The position numbers and the translations under genes were made by a program. Below, piece by piece: positions 40,643-49,827 of a stretch of 64,000 nucleotides of DNA (position 1 is its first letter; every line of letters begins with the position of its first letter). Origin of the DNA: an uncultured Victivallis sp. (GTDB lineage: Bacteria > Verrucomicrobiota > Lentisphaeria > Victivallales > Victivallaceae); NCBI GenBank assembly GCA_944389815.1, contig CALXNS010000070.1, positions 1 through 64,000 of the forward strand, in the 5' to 3' direction. The notes below the pieces were generated by a model, which was not told the origin of the DNA, ran no database searches, and saw nothing but the letters and a program-made list of their open reading frames with translations.

Positions 40643-41764
40643 TTATTGCTGCTGCGCCTGGGCGGCAGCGGCTGCCGCTTCGCGCGCTGCGGCTTCCTCT
40701 TCCTCAAGAGCTTCGAGAAACCGGGTCTTGTCGCTTGCCTTCATATAGGCTTCCTCTGCGGAGATGTTGCCGGCGTCGAATTGTTTCTGGATGGAACTGT
40801 CCATCGCCATCATGCCGCGGTCGCCGCCGGCGTCGATGATGGTGCGGATGTTGGAAATTTTTCCTTCCCGAATCGTGTTGGGCAAGCCGTCCGCCCAGAG
40901 GAGGATTTCGTGAACCGCCACGCGACCGCCGTTTTTCTTGCGGCAGAGGAGCTGGGAGACGATCGCCTGAAGACATTCGGCGAGCATGGTTCTGATCTGC
41001 GCCTGTTCGTTGGCGGGGAATGCGTCGATGATACGGTCGACGGTTTTCGGGGCGTTGTTGGTGTGCAGCGTCGCGAAGACGAGCATTCCCATGGCGGCGC
41101 AGGTCAAGCCGAGACGGATCGTTTCGTTTTCACGCATTTCTCCGATCAGAACGATGTCCGGGTCGGAACGCATTGCACCGCGCAGTGCGCGCGGAAACGA
41201 TTCGCTGTGGATGCCCACTTCCCGGTGAACGATCGTGCAGAGTTTGTTTTGATGTACGAATTCGATCGGGTCCTCGATGGTGATGATATGGCGCTGCATG
41301 TTGTCGTTGATGTAGTCGATCATCGCGGCAAGCGTCGTCGATTTCCCCGAACCGGTCGGGCCGGTAACCAGGACGAGTCCGGATTTGTATTTGCAGATCT
41401 CCTTGAGCTGTTCGGGGAGCTTCAGCTCCTCCAGCGTCAGAATTTTGCTCGGAATCTGACGCATGACGCAACCCATGCCGTGGTAATTGTAGAGATAATT
41501 CACGCGGAAACGGGCCAGCCCCGGAATTTCGTGGGCGAAATCGAGGTCGTGGGTCGCCATGAAGTGATCCCAGCGCCTGGGGGGCAGACAGATCTCCTTG
41601 AGCAGTGACTCCATTCGTTCTGCCGTGATGATCTCTTCGTCGAGCACCTGAATGTTGCCGTGAATACGGGCCTTGGCCGGCCCGTCGATCGCAAGGTGAA
41701 GGTCCGAACCGCCCAGGCTGAGCATTTTGCGGAGATAACGATTGATTTGTGGTTCGTTCGCCAT
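40643..41764 (-). CDS. PilT-like type IV pilus retraction ATPase
   Basis: 373 residues from ATG 41764, with GAGGAG upstream. GGSDLHLAIDGPAKARIHG start, Walker A GPTGSGKSTTLAAMI (~134-148), Asp box TIEDPIEF (~160s), His box GLTCAAMGMLVFATLHTNNA and C-terminal dimer region. The tail (~350-373) is Glu/Ala/Gln low complexity. It follows a second PilT-like gene by 20 bases. Both probably power pilus retraction or twitching; no other pil genes are in the window. Confidence 0.92.
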   Translation of the reverse strand: MANEPQINRYLRKMLSLGGSDLHLAIDGPAKARIHGNIQVLDEEIITAERMESLLKEICLPPRRWDHFMATHDLDFAHEIPGLARFRVNYLYNYHGMGCVMRQIPSKILTLEELKLPEQLKEICKYKSGLVLVTGPTGSGKSTTLAAMIDYINDNMQRHIITIEDPIEFVHQNKLCTIVHREVGIHSESFPRALRGAMRSDPDIVLIGEMRENETIRLGLTCAAMGMLVFATLHTNNAPKTVDRIIDAFPANEQAQIRTMLAECLQAIVSQLLCRKKNGGRVAVHEILLWADGLPNTIREGKISNIRTIIDAGGDRGMMAMDSSIQKQFDAGNISAEEAYMKASDKTRFLEALEEEEAAAREAAAAAAQAQQQ

Positions 41765-41784
41765 GGTTGATTTTGACTCCTCTT

Positions 41785-43362
41785 CTATTTCGCGTTTCTG
41801 GCGGCCTGCAGTTTCCGGGCTTCGCGCGTGGCCCACTCCTGCTGCAGCTGCGCGAGAATCGCCTGATCGCGCATGTAACTGCGGGCGATTTCGTGCGTGA
41901 TGAGATTGCGTTTGTATTTTTCCAGCAGACACTGATCAAGCGTGCACATGCCCTGTTTGGCGCCGATCTGCATGGTCGACTTCAGTTTGAAGGATTTGCC
42001 CTCGTTGATGATATTGCTTACCGCCATGACGTTGGTCAGAATCTCATACGCCAGCGTCAGACCGCCCATGCCGTCCGGGATCAATCTCTGGCAGACGATT
42101 CCGCGCAGACTGCCCGCGGTCATCGCGCGGATCTGCGGCTGCTGGGTCGGCGGAAATACGTCCAGCAGCCGGTTCAGCGTGTTCGCCGCGTCGCTGGTGT
42201 GCAGTGTGCCGATCACCAGGTGTCCGGTCTCGGAAGCGGTGATGGCATTTTCGATGGTTTCGAGGTCATGCAGTTCGCCGATGACGATGATGTCGGGGTC
42301 TTCGCGCAAAGCCGCCTTCAACGCGGTCCGGTAACTGATGGTGTGTTTGCCGATTTCACGCTGATTGACCTGGCACCCCTTGGGTTCCTGAAGGATTTCG
42401 ATCGGGTCTTCCACGGTGATGATGTGGTCGGTACGCTTGTTGTTGATGATGTCGACCATCGAAGCGAGCGTGGTGGTTTTACCTGAACCGATCGGCCCGG
42501 TGACCAGCACGAGGCCGTTGTGATAATCGAGCATCCGCCGGATGGTGACGATGTCGTGATCGAGAAATCCGAGCTCCTCCAGGGAGCAGATGTGATCCGG
42601 CACCAGCCGGTAACTGCCTTCGACGCCGTCCTTGTGATACATCAGACAGACGCGGAACCGGTCGCGGCCGACTTCCAGCGCGAAGTTGATGTCCAGATCG
42701 TCCTTGAACGCCTGCTTGCGTTCCGGCGAGAGCAACACGGTATTGAGCCGCTCCGCATCTTCCGCGGGAATAATGTAATCATCGATCCGTTCGATCTCCA
42801 GCATCCGGCGGACGAACGGCGCGCTGCCGGCAGAGATGTGCAAATCGCTGCAGCCGAGGGCGCGCAGACAGGTGAGAAGCGTGATCATCACTTCGGCGAC
42901 CTGGGCGTCGGTCATCTGGGAAACGCCCCGCAGGCTCGGCAGATCCTCGTAGGATTGAATGGAATTCGGGTCGATGTCCACCGCGTCAAAACGGGTCGCG
43001 GAGTCTTGAACGATACCACGCCGTTCCCGTTTTTTCTTCTTTTCCCCGAATTCATCGTCATCCTCGCCGTCGCCTGCCGCAGGCTGTTGCGATGTGGTCC
43101 CGGTGTGGCTCTCCTGCGGGAATTCCGGCCCGATGCCCATATCGGCCTGAGAAACGGCGTAATCGATCACCTGTTGAATCTGATCGAGCACGGATTGCGC
43201 ATCCTCCTCCGAGAGGCCTTCTACGAGTTTGTCGAGCACGGCTTGCGCATAACCGGTCAGGTCGGGCGAGCCCAGGGAACGGAAGAGTTGTTCGGCTTCG
43301 GCGCGGGTCATTGCCCCGTTGCTGACCAGCGCGAAAATAAACCATTGTACATCAAGCGGCAT
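41785..43362 (-). CDS. PilT/PilU-like ATPase with N-terminal extension
   Basis: 525 residues from ATG 43362 (GAGGG 6 bases upstream); 43374 is an alternative. An additional ~150-residue N-terminus: an acidic helical unit (AQAVLDKLVEGLSEEDAQSV, ~40-70) and a charged linker with KKKKRERR. Then CSDLHISAGSAPFVRRM, Walker A GPIGSGKTTTLASMV, ITVEDPIEILQ, GELHDLETIENAITASETGH and LVIGTLHTSDAANTLNRLLD. The helical unit may bind a partner or pilus-base protein. Co-transcribed with the shorter PilT-like gene. Confidence 0.9.
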   Translation of the reverse strand: MPLDVQWFIFALVSNGAMTRAEAEQLFRSLGSPDLTGYAQAVLDKLVEGLSEEDAQSVLDQIQQVIDYAVSQADMGIGPEFPQESHTGTTSQQPAAGDGEDDDEFGEKKKKRERRGIVQDSATRFDAVDIDPNSIQSYEDLPSLRGVSQMTDAQVAEVMITLLTCLRALGCSDLHISAGSAPFVRRMLEIERIDDYIIPAEDAERLNTVLLSPERKQAFKDDLDINFALEVGRDRFRVCLMYHKDGVEGSYRLVPDHICSLEELGFLDHDIVTIRRMLDYHNGLVLVTGPIGSGKTTTLASMVDIINNKRTDHIITVEDPIEILQEPKGCQVNQREIGKHTISYRTALKAALREDPDIIVIGELHDLETIENAITASETGHLVIGTLHTSDAANTLNRLLDVFPPTQQPQIRAMTAGSLRGIVCQRLIPDGMGGLTLAYEILTNVMAVSNIINEGKSFKLKSTMQIGAKQGMCTLDQCLLEKYKRNLITHEIARSYMRDQAILAQLQQEWATREARKLQAARNAK

Positions 43363-43392
43363 ATCGTCCCTCACAGTTTGAAATTGTGATTA

Positions 43393-43809
43393 TTACTCCC
43401 CGATGATCTTGATCAGCACCCGCTTGGAGCGGCGCCCGTCGAATTCGCCGTAGAAAATCTGTTCCCACGGGCCGAAGTCCAGTTTCCCGGCGGTGACGGC
43501 GACGACCACCTCGCGCCCCATGATCTGACGCTTCAGATGGGCGTCGGCATTGTCCTCGAAGCCGTTGTGATGATATTGGCTGTGGGGCTGTTCGGGCGCG
43601 AGCTTCTCCAGCCAGCGTTCGAAATCCGCATGCAGTCCGGATTCATCGTCGTTGATGAAAACCGAGGCGGTAATATGCATGGCGTTGCAGAGCAGAAGCC
43701 CTTCGCGAATGCCGGACTCCCGCAGCGCGTCTTCAACTTGCGGGGTGATATTGAGGAATCCGCGCCGGGCGGGAATGTTGAAAAACAGCTCTTTTCGATA
43801 ACTTTTCAT
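43393..43809 (-). CDS. yjbQ: YjbQ family (UPF0047) protein
   Basis: 138 residues with the family core: [21 protein letters not shown] (~40-60; includes the conserved HxT-S-V-x-N-D-x-E/D), [19 protein letters not shown] and [20 protein letters not shown]. YjbQ proteins can substitute weakly for thiamine-phosphate synthase, but their physiological role is unsettled. The start overlaps the epimerase stop (ATGA). Confidence 0.9.
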   Translation of the reverse strand: MKSYRKELFFNIPARRGFLNITPQVEDALRESGIREGLLLCNAMHITASVFINDDESGLHADFERWLEKLAPEQPHSQYHHNGFEDNADAHLKRQIMGREVVVAVTAGKLDFGPWEQIFYGEFDGRRSKRVLIKIIGE

Positions 43810-44777
43810 GCTCTCCTCCGCAGTAAGGACTCCTTCACGTCGTCGATGATCTCCTCCAGCGAACGCTCCGGACTCCAGTTGGTCAACTCCCGGATGGCGG
43901 CGATATCCGGTTTTCTGCGCCGCATATCCTCGAACCCTTTTTCGTAGGCTTTCTCATATGAAACTTCTTCGATGGTCGAACTGCTTCCGGTCCGGGCGAT
44001 CACCAGTTCGGCGAGTTCCCGGATCGTGACCAGACGCTGGCTGCCGATATTGTAGATTTTGCCGAAAGATTCCTCTCTGGGCAGCAGCGCCCGCAGCGCC
44101 CGCACCACGTCCAGCACATGGCAGAAACAGCGGGACTGATTGCCGTCGCCGTAAACCTGAAGCGGTTCGCCCGCCAGCGCCCGCCCGACGAAACGCGGCA
44201 CCACCATGCCGTAGCGTCCGGTCTGGCGCGGGCCGACCGTGTTGAAGAAGCGGACCACCGTTCCCGGCAGGGCGTTGCCGCGGTGGAAGGCCATCAGGTA
44301 GAATTCGTCCAGCAACTTGCTGCAGGCGTAGCACCACCGGGAATTATAGGGCGAACCGATCAGAAGGTCGTCGCCTTCGTGAAACATTTCCCGGGTGGAT
44401 TTGCCGTAAACTTCGCTGGTGGAGGCGAGAATGATCCGGCGATGATGTTTTGCCGCCGCCTTGAGCAGATTTTCCGTACCGTGCACATTGGTGGTGATCG
44501 TGCGGACCGGATCGTGCACCACCAGCTCGACGCCGACCGCCGCCGCCAGATGAAACACCGAATCCGCCGCGGCGACTTCGCGTTGAATGAGCGCTTCGGC
44601 GTCGAGTACATCCGCTTCGATCACGGTGAGGTTCGGATGGCCTGCGACATTTTTGAGATTTTCGCGCGACCCGGTCGAAAAATTGTCGATGACGACCACT
44701 TCGTCGCCGTCCGCCAGAAACGATTCCGTCAGATGGCTGCCGATGAATCCGGCCCCGCCGGTGATCAGATGACGCAT
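43806..44777 (-). CDS. NAD-dependent nucleotide-sugar epimerase/decarboxylase
   Basis: 323 residues. Rossmann start [44 protein letters not shown] and the YxxxK pair ([11 protein letters not shown]) of extended SDRs, then [20 protein letters not shown]. Closest in pattern to UDP-glucuronate decarboxylase or GalE-like epimerases; the exact sugar is undetermined. Confidence 0.9.
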   Translation of the reverse strand: MRHLITGGAGFIGSHLTESFLADGDEVVVIDNFSTGSRENLKNVAGHPNLTVIEADVLDAEALIQREVAAADSVFHLAAAVGVELVVHDPVRTITTNVHGTENLLKAAAKHHRRIILASTSEVYGKSTREMFHEGDDLLIGSPYNSRWCYACSKLLDEFYLMAFHRGNALPGTVVRFFNTVGPRQTGRYGMVVPRFVGRALAGEPLQVYGDGNQSRCFCHVLDVVRALRALLPREESFGKIYNIGSQRLVTIRELAELVIARTGSSSTIEEVSYEKAYEKGFEDMRRRKPDIAAIRELTNWSPERSLEEIIDDVKESLLRRRA

Positions 44778-44811
44778 GAGTGATTGGTTCCTTGATATGA
44801 TGAAATAATGA

Positions 44812-45639
44812 TTATGACGCCTGAATCGTATTCCCTCCGGCGCTGTTGTGAATCTTATGCCAGATGCCCGCTGCCGGACCGGAAAGAATGTACAGTGAAA
44901 TCAGCAATGCCAGTGCATTCACCTGAAATATGGCGATCAACACCAGCATCGTGAGCAGCAGAGTCAGCCGTTTCCGGTTGCGCCGGGTGGAGAGCAGCCA
45001 TTTTCCGACGTGGAAATAGGGGAGCGGGGAAACCATCAGCAATCCGAGCACCGCCGCGTAGACCGGCAGCCAGAATGCCAGACGGTACAGATCCCACGAA
45101 CAGTTCTGGGCGTAAAGCACCGTAATGCAGATCGCCGCCGCCGCGCCGGGCGAGGGCAGTCCGGAAAATTTTTCGCTGCTCTTCCGCTCCAGAATCGCAT
45201 GGACATTGTAGGTGGCCAACCGCAGCGCGGCGCAGCCGAGGTAAATCGAACAGAGACTGTAAACCATGATCTCCTGCGCGGTTTTAAGTTCCCAATCGCG
45301 CAAACTGTGGGTCATGATCGCCACCAGCGTCGCGGGCGCCACTCCGAATGTTACCATGTCGGAGAGCGAATCCATCTGCAGCCCGTGCATGCTCGCCGCG
45401 TTGAAGAGCCGCGCCGCAAAACCGTCGAGCGCATCGAACACCATTGCAAAACAGATGACCAGCGCACTGACGGCAAATACCCCAAGCGCGTTTTCCGGCT
45501 GCTGCATGCCTCTCTCATACGCGCGCAACGTCCAGAGAATCGCCGCGAATCCGCAGAGGGAATTGCACAATGTTAAGGTATTCGGCACATATTTGAGCCA
45601 GCGTCGGGTTTGGAGTAGATTACGAAAACGCTGTTTCAT
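44812..45639 (-). CDS. pssA: CDP-diacylglycerol-serine O-phosphatidyltransferase
   Basis: 275 residues, about eight hydrophobic segments. The CDP-alcohol phosphotransferase motif DALDGFAARLFNAASMHGLQ then MDSLSD gives the DG..AR..G..D..D set. KYVPNTLTLCNSLCGFAAI opening is typical of PssA. Overlaps the upstream psd gene by 4 bases; together they make phosphatidylserine and then phosphatidylethanolamine. Confidence 0.93.
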   Translation of the reverse strand: MKQRFRNLLQTRRWLKYVPNTLTLCNSLCGFAAILWTLRAYERGMQQPENALGVFAVSALVICFAMVFDALDGFAARLFNAASMHGLQMDSLSDMVTFGVAPATLVAIMTHSLRDWELKTAQEIMVYSLCSIYLGCAALRLATYNVHAILERKSSEKFSGLPSPGAAAAICITVLYAQNCSWDLYRLAFWLPVYAAVLGLLMVSPLPYFHVGKWLLSTRRNRKRLTLLLTMLVLIAIFQVNALALLISLYILSGPAAGIWHKIHNSAGGNTIQAS

Positions 45640-46337
45640 TTTTCCGCCAGCTTTCCAGCAACCGCCATGATGGTTTCTCCGGCTCGAACCCGGTCGCCGA
45701 CTTTGATTTTGAGTTCGAATCCTTCGGGCGGCAGATAGAGTTCGGTGCGCGATCCGAATTTGATCATGCCGTAAATTTCTCCTTTGACCAGTTTGCGTCC
45801 CGGTTCGACCGGGCAGACGATCCGGCGGGCGATCGCACCGGAGATCTGGCGCACCGCCAGCGGGAATTCCGCGCCGGCGGCATAACCGGTGCCGATAATG
45901 GTCATCGCCTCATTGCGTTGTCCGCATTCGGGGTGTCGCGCATCGAGATATTCGCCTTCGCGGTAGAATTTCCCGGTGACGTGGAATTCCGCCGGGGCGC
46001 GGTTGACGTGGACATTGAGTACGGAAAGAAAGATGCCGATCCGCAGTGCATCCCCTTTGAACGGCGGAAAGTCGAAATCGTGAACCACTTCGATATCCCG
46101 GACCACGCCGTCGGCCGGCGCGAGGACAAGTTCCGGAGCCGTCGGAATTTTTCGCGACGGCGAGCGGAAAAACGCCGCCAGCGCCGTCCACAGAATCAAG
46201 GCGACAACCGCGATGCTGATGCCGCTGCGCGGGCAGCCTGAACGAGCCAGCCAGATCCCGGCAACGATCAGCAGCAGTGCGATGAGGCCGCCGGTGCCCC
46301 ATTCGCGGATCCCATATCGAGTCAACGTCATCATCAA
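45636..46337 (-). CDS. psd: Phosphatidylserine decarboxylase proenzyme
   Basis: 233 residues, short PSD form. Two N-terminal hydrophobic segments, LAPADGVVRDIEVV, IFLSVLNVHVNRAPAEFHVT, and the self-cleavage site MIKFGSRTELYLP, where GS yields the pyruvoyl Ser. Overlaps pssA (ATGA). Confidence 0.95.
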   Translation of the reverse strand: MMMTLTRYGIREWGTGGLIALLLIVAGIWLARSGCPRSGISIAVVALILWTALAAFFRSPSRKIPTAPELVLAPADGVVRDIEVVHDFDFPPFKGDALRIGIFLSVLNVHVNRAPAEFHVTGKFYREGEYLDARHPECGQRNEAMTIIGTGYAAGAEFPLAVRQISGAIARRIVCPVEPGRKLVKGEIYGMIKFGSRTELYLPPEGFELKIKVGDRVRAGETIMAVAGKLAEK

Positions 46338-46416
46338 TATCGCCTTTCCGTGGAAATAACTGAAAAATCACTCCGTCCGGGTAATATAGTGCGCAATCAA
46401 CACAAATGCAACCGCT

Positions 46417-46944
46417 TCAAGCATTGTTTCGGTGCGATCTGCGTCCGTCGCGCCGCTTCCGGTATTTTTTTACCAGTTCAATGGTGATGAAATACGCCGG
46501 AATCGCACTCAGCAACCCCAGAAGCAGTCCGCCGGTGAAAAATGAGAGCGCCACATCCGTCCCCAGCGAACGGAATGCTTCGAAACTCGGAGTGGTCAGG
46601 AGAGCCTGCAGTCGCGCATGCAGTTCGGCGTAACGGAACGGACGGAAGATCAGATAACTGCCGAGCCAGCATTGAAGCGGATAGATCAGGAACACGGAGA
46701 AATGGTTCGACACAAAGGTGAAGGCGATCGCCGGCACCTTCGCCGCCCGCAGTACGAACGCCAGCGGAATGACGATCACGAGCTGACAGAAGAGCGGAAT
46801 GAAAAAGCCGATGAAAAGCCCGAGCGCGACGCCCCGGGCGATATATTCCGGCGATCCGCGGGTTCGCATCAGTTTCAAATAATAATAGCGGATCGTTTCG
46901 CCGATGCGCCGTCGCGTCGCGGCGTTTTTCAATTGTTCATTCAT
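46417..46944 (-). CDS. DUF2062 membrane protein
   Basis: About 175 residues from ATG 46944 (MNEQLKNAA); an in-frame ATG at 46971 has a more distant GGGAGG. SPEYIARGVALGLFIGFFIP and three to four further hydrophobic segments match DUF2062, found next to glycosyltransferase or lipid genes in many bacteria; function unknown. Placed upstream of psd-pssA, separated by ~80 bases. Confidence 0.85.
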   Translation of the reverse strand: MNEQLKNAATRRRIGETIRYYYLKLMRTRGSPEYIARGVALGLFIGFFIPLFCQLVIVIPLAFVLRAAKVPAIAFTFVSNHFSVFLIYPLQCWLGSYLIFRPFRYAELHARLQALLTTPSFEAFRSLGTDVALSFFTGGLLLGLLSAIPAYFITIELVKKYRKRRDGRRSHRNNA

Positions 46945-47126
46945 GCTGTACGATCCGTCATTTTTCGTCATTGCCGGTCGGAATCCTCCCGGCGAGAGCG
47001 CTCGACCACTATGAACTATAACCGCAAAATCGTGAAAATGCAATCTTTCCGGGCTTTACTTTGGCTTCTGAATGTGGTATTTTATGAAAAATTCCGTTTC
47101 GGTAAGCCATGAAGGAGTTCACAGCC

Positions 47127-48374
47127 ATGGAAAAATCCCCTCGTTCGCTCCATTTGCAGATCGCCGTCGCCGGCCGCACCAACGCCGGGAAGTCCAGTTT
47201 TCTCAATCTGGTCGTCGGGCAGGATGCCGCGATTGTTTCTCCGCAGCCGGGGACCACGACCGACGTCGTCGAAAAGGCGATGGAACTTCTGCCGATCGGG
47301 CCGGTGCTCTTTCTTGACACCGCCGGAATCGACGATCATACCGCGCTGGGTGACCGGCGTGTCGGGCGCAGTTTCCGGGCGATCGACCGCGCCGACGTGA
47401 TTTTGCTTGCGGTGGAGGCCGGCGCCTGGGGAGAACCCGAGGAACGGCTGCTCGCCGCAGCGCGCGAACGGAAAATCGCACTCGTTCCGGTCGTCAATAA
47501 AATCGATTTGTATCCACCCGCCCCGGAGTTTCTCGAATTCCTCCGGGAGAAGAGCTCCTTCGCTCCGCTTACGGTCAATTCCACCGGCGGCCCCGCCGAA
47601 CGCGAACGGGTTCTCCCGCTGCTCAAAGATGCACTGCTTGCCGCGTGTCCGGAAGATTTTCTGCACACGCCGCCTCTGCTCGGCGACCTGGTCCCGCCCG
47701 GCGGTGTCGTCGTCATGATCGTTCCGGTCGATACGCAGGCGCCCAAGGGGCGGTTGATTCTGCCGCAGGTGCAGGCGATCCGCGACGTGCTCGATCATGA
47801 CGCGATGACGTTGGTCGTGAAGGAGAACCGTTATGCCGAAACATTGCGCAAACTCGCGGTCCGGCCCGATCTGGTGATCTGCGACTCTCAAGTGGTCGGA
47901 TTGATGGTGCGTGAAACACCGCCTGAAGTTCCCTGTACGACCTTTTCGATTCTCTTCGCCCGGCTCAAGGGGGATATGGAAGCGCTTGCCGCAGGAGCGG
48001 GAAGCATCCGGGGGTTGAAACCCGGCGATCCGGTGCTGATTGCCGAGGCGTGTACCCATCATGCCTGCGATGAAGACATCGGGCGCGTCAAGATTCCGAA
48101 ATGGCTCGGCGGGAAGGTCGGCGGTCCGCTTCGCATTTCCGTGACTGCCGGGCGCGATTATCCGGCGGATCTGCGCGAATATAAACTTGTCGTCCACTGC
48201 GGCAGCTGCATGCTCAACCGGCGCGAAACCCTCCGCCGCATCGAACTTGCCCGGCAGGCGGGCGTACCGGTGACCAATTACGGCATGACGATCAGCTTCT
48301 GCCACGATGTACTCGAACGGGTGCTTTCGCCGTTCCCGGCGGCGCTTGCCGCGTTTCGTCGCGGAGCGAAGTAA
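47127..48374 (+). CDS. hydF: [FeFe] hydrogenase maturation GTPase HydF
   Basis: 415 residues from ATG 47127, with AAGGAG 9 bases before it (an ATG at 47109 is possible). GTPase domain: GRTNAGKSSFLNLVVGQDAA, IVSPQPGTTTD, FLDTAGIDDHTALGDRRVG. Dimerisation and cluster domains end with EACTHHACDEDIGRVKIPKW and the Fe-S ligands HCGSCMLNRRE. Scaffold on which HydE and HydG assemble the H-cluster; neither partner nor a hydrogenase is in the window. Overlaps the next gene (TAATG). Confidence 0.95.
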   Translation: MEKSPRSLHLQIAVAGRTNAGKSSFLNLVVGQDAAIVSPQPGTTTDVVEKAMELLPIGPVLFLDTAGIDDHTALGDRRVGRSFRAIDRADVILLAVEAGAWGEPEERLLAAARERKIALVPVVNKIDLYPPAPEFLEFLREKSSFAPLTVNSTGGPAERERVLPLLKDALLAACPEDFLHTPPLLGDLVPPGGVVVMIVPVDTQAPKGRLILPQVQAIRDVLDHDAMTLVVKENRYAETLRKLAVRPDLVICDSQVVGLMVRETPPEVPCTTFSILFARLKGDMEALAAGAGSIRGLKPGDPVLIAEACTHHACDEDIGRVKIPKWLGGKVGGPLRISVTAGRDYPADLREYKLVVHCGSCMLNRRETLRRIELARQAGVPVTNYGMTISFCHDVLERVLSPFPAALAAFRRGAK

Positions 48375-49147
48375 TGGCGATGGAACCCTTCCGGGAGTTG
48401 TGCCGTCTGACGGGCGAGGCGGTGGTGAAATACCGCATGATCGGTGACGGCGACCGCATTCTTGTCGGCCTCTCGGGGGGGAAGGACAGTTTCGCGTTGC
48501 TGCACGTGCTTCACGAACTGCGCCGGCGGGCGCCGGTGCGGTTCGACGTGATCGCCGCGACATTCGATCCCGGATTCCCCCAGTTCAACGTCGATGGAAT
48601 TGCCGCTTATTGCCGGAAGATGAACTGGTCTCACCGGGTCGTGGCGCTGCCGATGGCGGAAATTCTCCGGGAAAAGGCTGCGGAGAAACGTGCCGGAACC
48701 GTGATGCCCTGCGTCCTCTGTTCGCGGCTGCGGCGCGGAAAACTTTACGGGCTGGCGGTCGAGGAGGGGTGTTCACGCCTTGCGCTCGGGCAGCATTTCG
48801 ACGATATTGCCGCGTCGTTTCTGATGAGTTTCTGCCGCGGTCAGGGGCTGGGGACGATGGGACCGAATGTGCCGGTTCAAACCCGCGGGAAGGCGCTGCA
48901 CGTCATCCGGCCGCTCGCTTTCGTGCCGGAATCGCTGATCGTCGCCTGCCGTGACGGCTGGGAACTGCCGTCCGCCGGGATGTGTCCTTATGAGGAAACG
49001 CTCAAGACCGGCGACCGGGAGCGTTTCCGGGAACTGATCGAACGCCTCGGAAAGGAGATCCCGAATCTGCGCAGTCAGATGCTTCATTCGCTCTCGAAGA
49101 TCCGGGCGGAACACTTGTTCGATCCGGAATATCTGTCGCTGGAGTGA
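48374..49147 (+). CDS. TtcA-like tRNA thiolation/PP-loop ATPase
   Basis: 257 residues. PP-loop SGGKDSFALLHVL (~34-46), a CxxC pair in MPCVLCSRLRRGKLYG (~112-127), LGQHFDDIAASFLMSFCRGQ, and an ending in PYEETLKTGDRERFRELIERL. The pattern is that of TtcA (2-thiocytidine at tRNA position 32), which uses a [4Fe-4S] cluster. The ATG overlaps the hydF stop, so the two are translationally coupled, an unusual partner for a tRNA enzyme. Confidence 0.85.
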   Translation: MAMEPFRELCRLTGEAVVKYRMIGDGDRILVGLSGGKDSFALLHVLHELRRRAPVRFDVIAATFDPGFPQFNVDGIAAYCRKMNWSHRVVALPMAEILREKAAEKRAGTVMPCVLCSRLRRGKLYGLAVEEGCSRLALGQHFDDIAASFLMSFCRGQGLGTMGPNVPVQTRGKALHVIRPLAFVPESLIVACRDGWELPSAGMCPYEETLKTGDRERFRELIERLGKEIPNLRSQMLHSLSKIRAEHLFDPEYLSLE

Positions 49148-49179
49148 GGCGATGGAAAATTCCGCAGCTTCGATTTTTT

Positions 49180-49827
49180 TTAAAGCTCCGGCCACGGAGC
49201 CTTGAGAAACGCCTCCGTTCGTGAAAAGGGACGGCTCCCGAAGAAACCCCGTCGTGCCGAGAGCGGCGACGGATGGGCACTCTCCAGCACGAAATGCCGT
49301 TCCGTATCGATCAGACGCCGTTTGGTCTGCGCCCAGTTTCCCCAGAGCAGAAATGCCGTGGGAGCGTTTTCCCGGGAGATTTGTTCGATCACCCGGTCGG
49401 TGAACGCCTCCCAGCCGAGGGCGCGATGACTGCCCGGGTGGTGGGCGCGGACGGTCAGGACGCTGTTGAGCAGCAGGACGCCGCCGCGGGCCCAGTTGCG
49501 CAGCGAACCGGAATCGGGAATGGCCCGGTTGAGGTCGGCGGCATACTCCTTGAAGATGTTGCGCAAACTTGGCGGAAACTTCACCCCCTCAGGCACCGAG
49601 AACGCCAACCCCTCCGCCTGACCGTCGTCGTGATAGGGATCCTGCCCGAGCAGCACGATCCGCACCTTCCCGGGCGGCGTGAGCGCGAAGGCGTTGAACA
49701 CCATCCCCGGCGGCGGGAAAACCGTCGCCGAGCTCCGTTCCCGTTCCAGCGCGTCGAGGATCTCCCGCGGGACATCGAACTTGAGAAAGGCGCGCCATTC
49801 CGGCGGAAGTTGCTCTGCGTAACTCAC
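49180..49827 (-). CDS. ung: Uracil-DNA glycosylase (family 1)
   Basis: 215 residues. Water-activating loop VLLGQDPYHDDGQAEGLAFS (~62-81), FPPSLRNIFKEY, LLLNSVLTVRAHHPGSHRAL, LLWGNWAQ and the catalytic/binding HPSPLSARRGFFGSRPFS (~185-203). Removes uracil from DNA. Its start overlaps the aconitase stop by 4 bases; such pairing has no evident biochemical logic. Confidence 0.97.
   Translation of the reverse strand: MSYAEQLPPEWRAFLKFDVPREILDALERERSSATVFPPPGMVFNAFALTPPGKVRIVLLGQDPYHDDGQAEGLAFSVPEGVKFPPSLRNIFKEYAADLNRAIPDSGSLRNWARGGVLLLNSVLTVRAHHPGSHRALGWEAFTDRVIEQISRENAPTAFLLWGNWAQTKRRLIDTERHFVLESAHPSPLSARRGFFGSRPFSRTEAFLKAPWPEL

Noticed and set aside
47082..48563. 493-codon minus-strand ORF opposite hydF
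   Set aside because: Antisense shadow spanning the hydF/ttcA-like junction.
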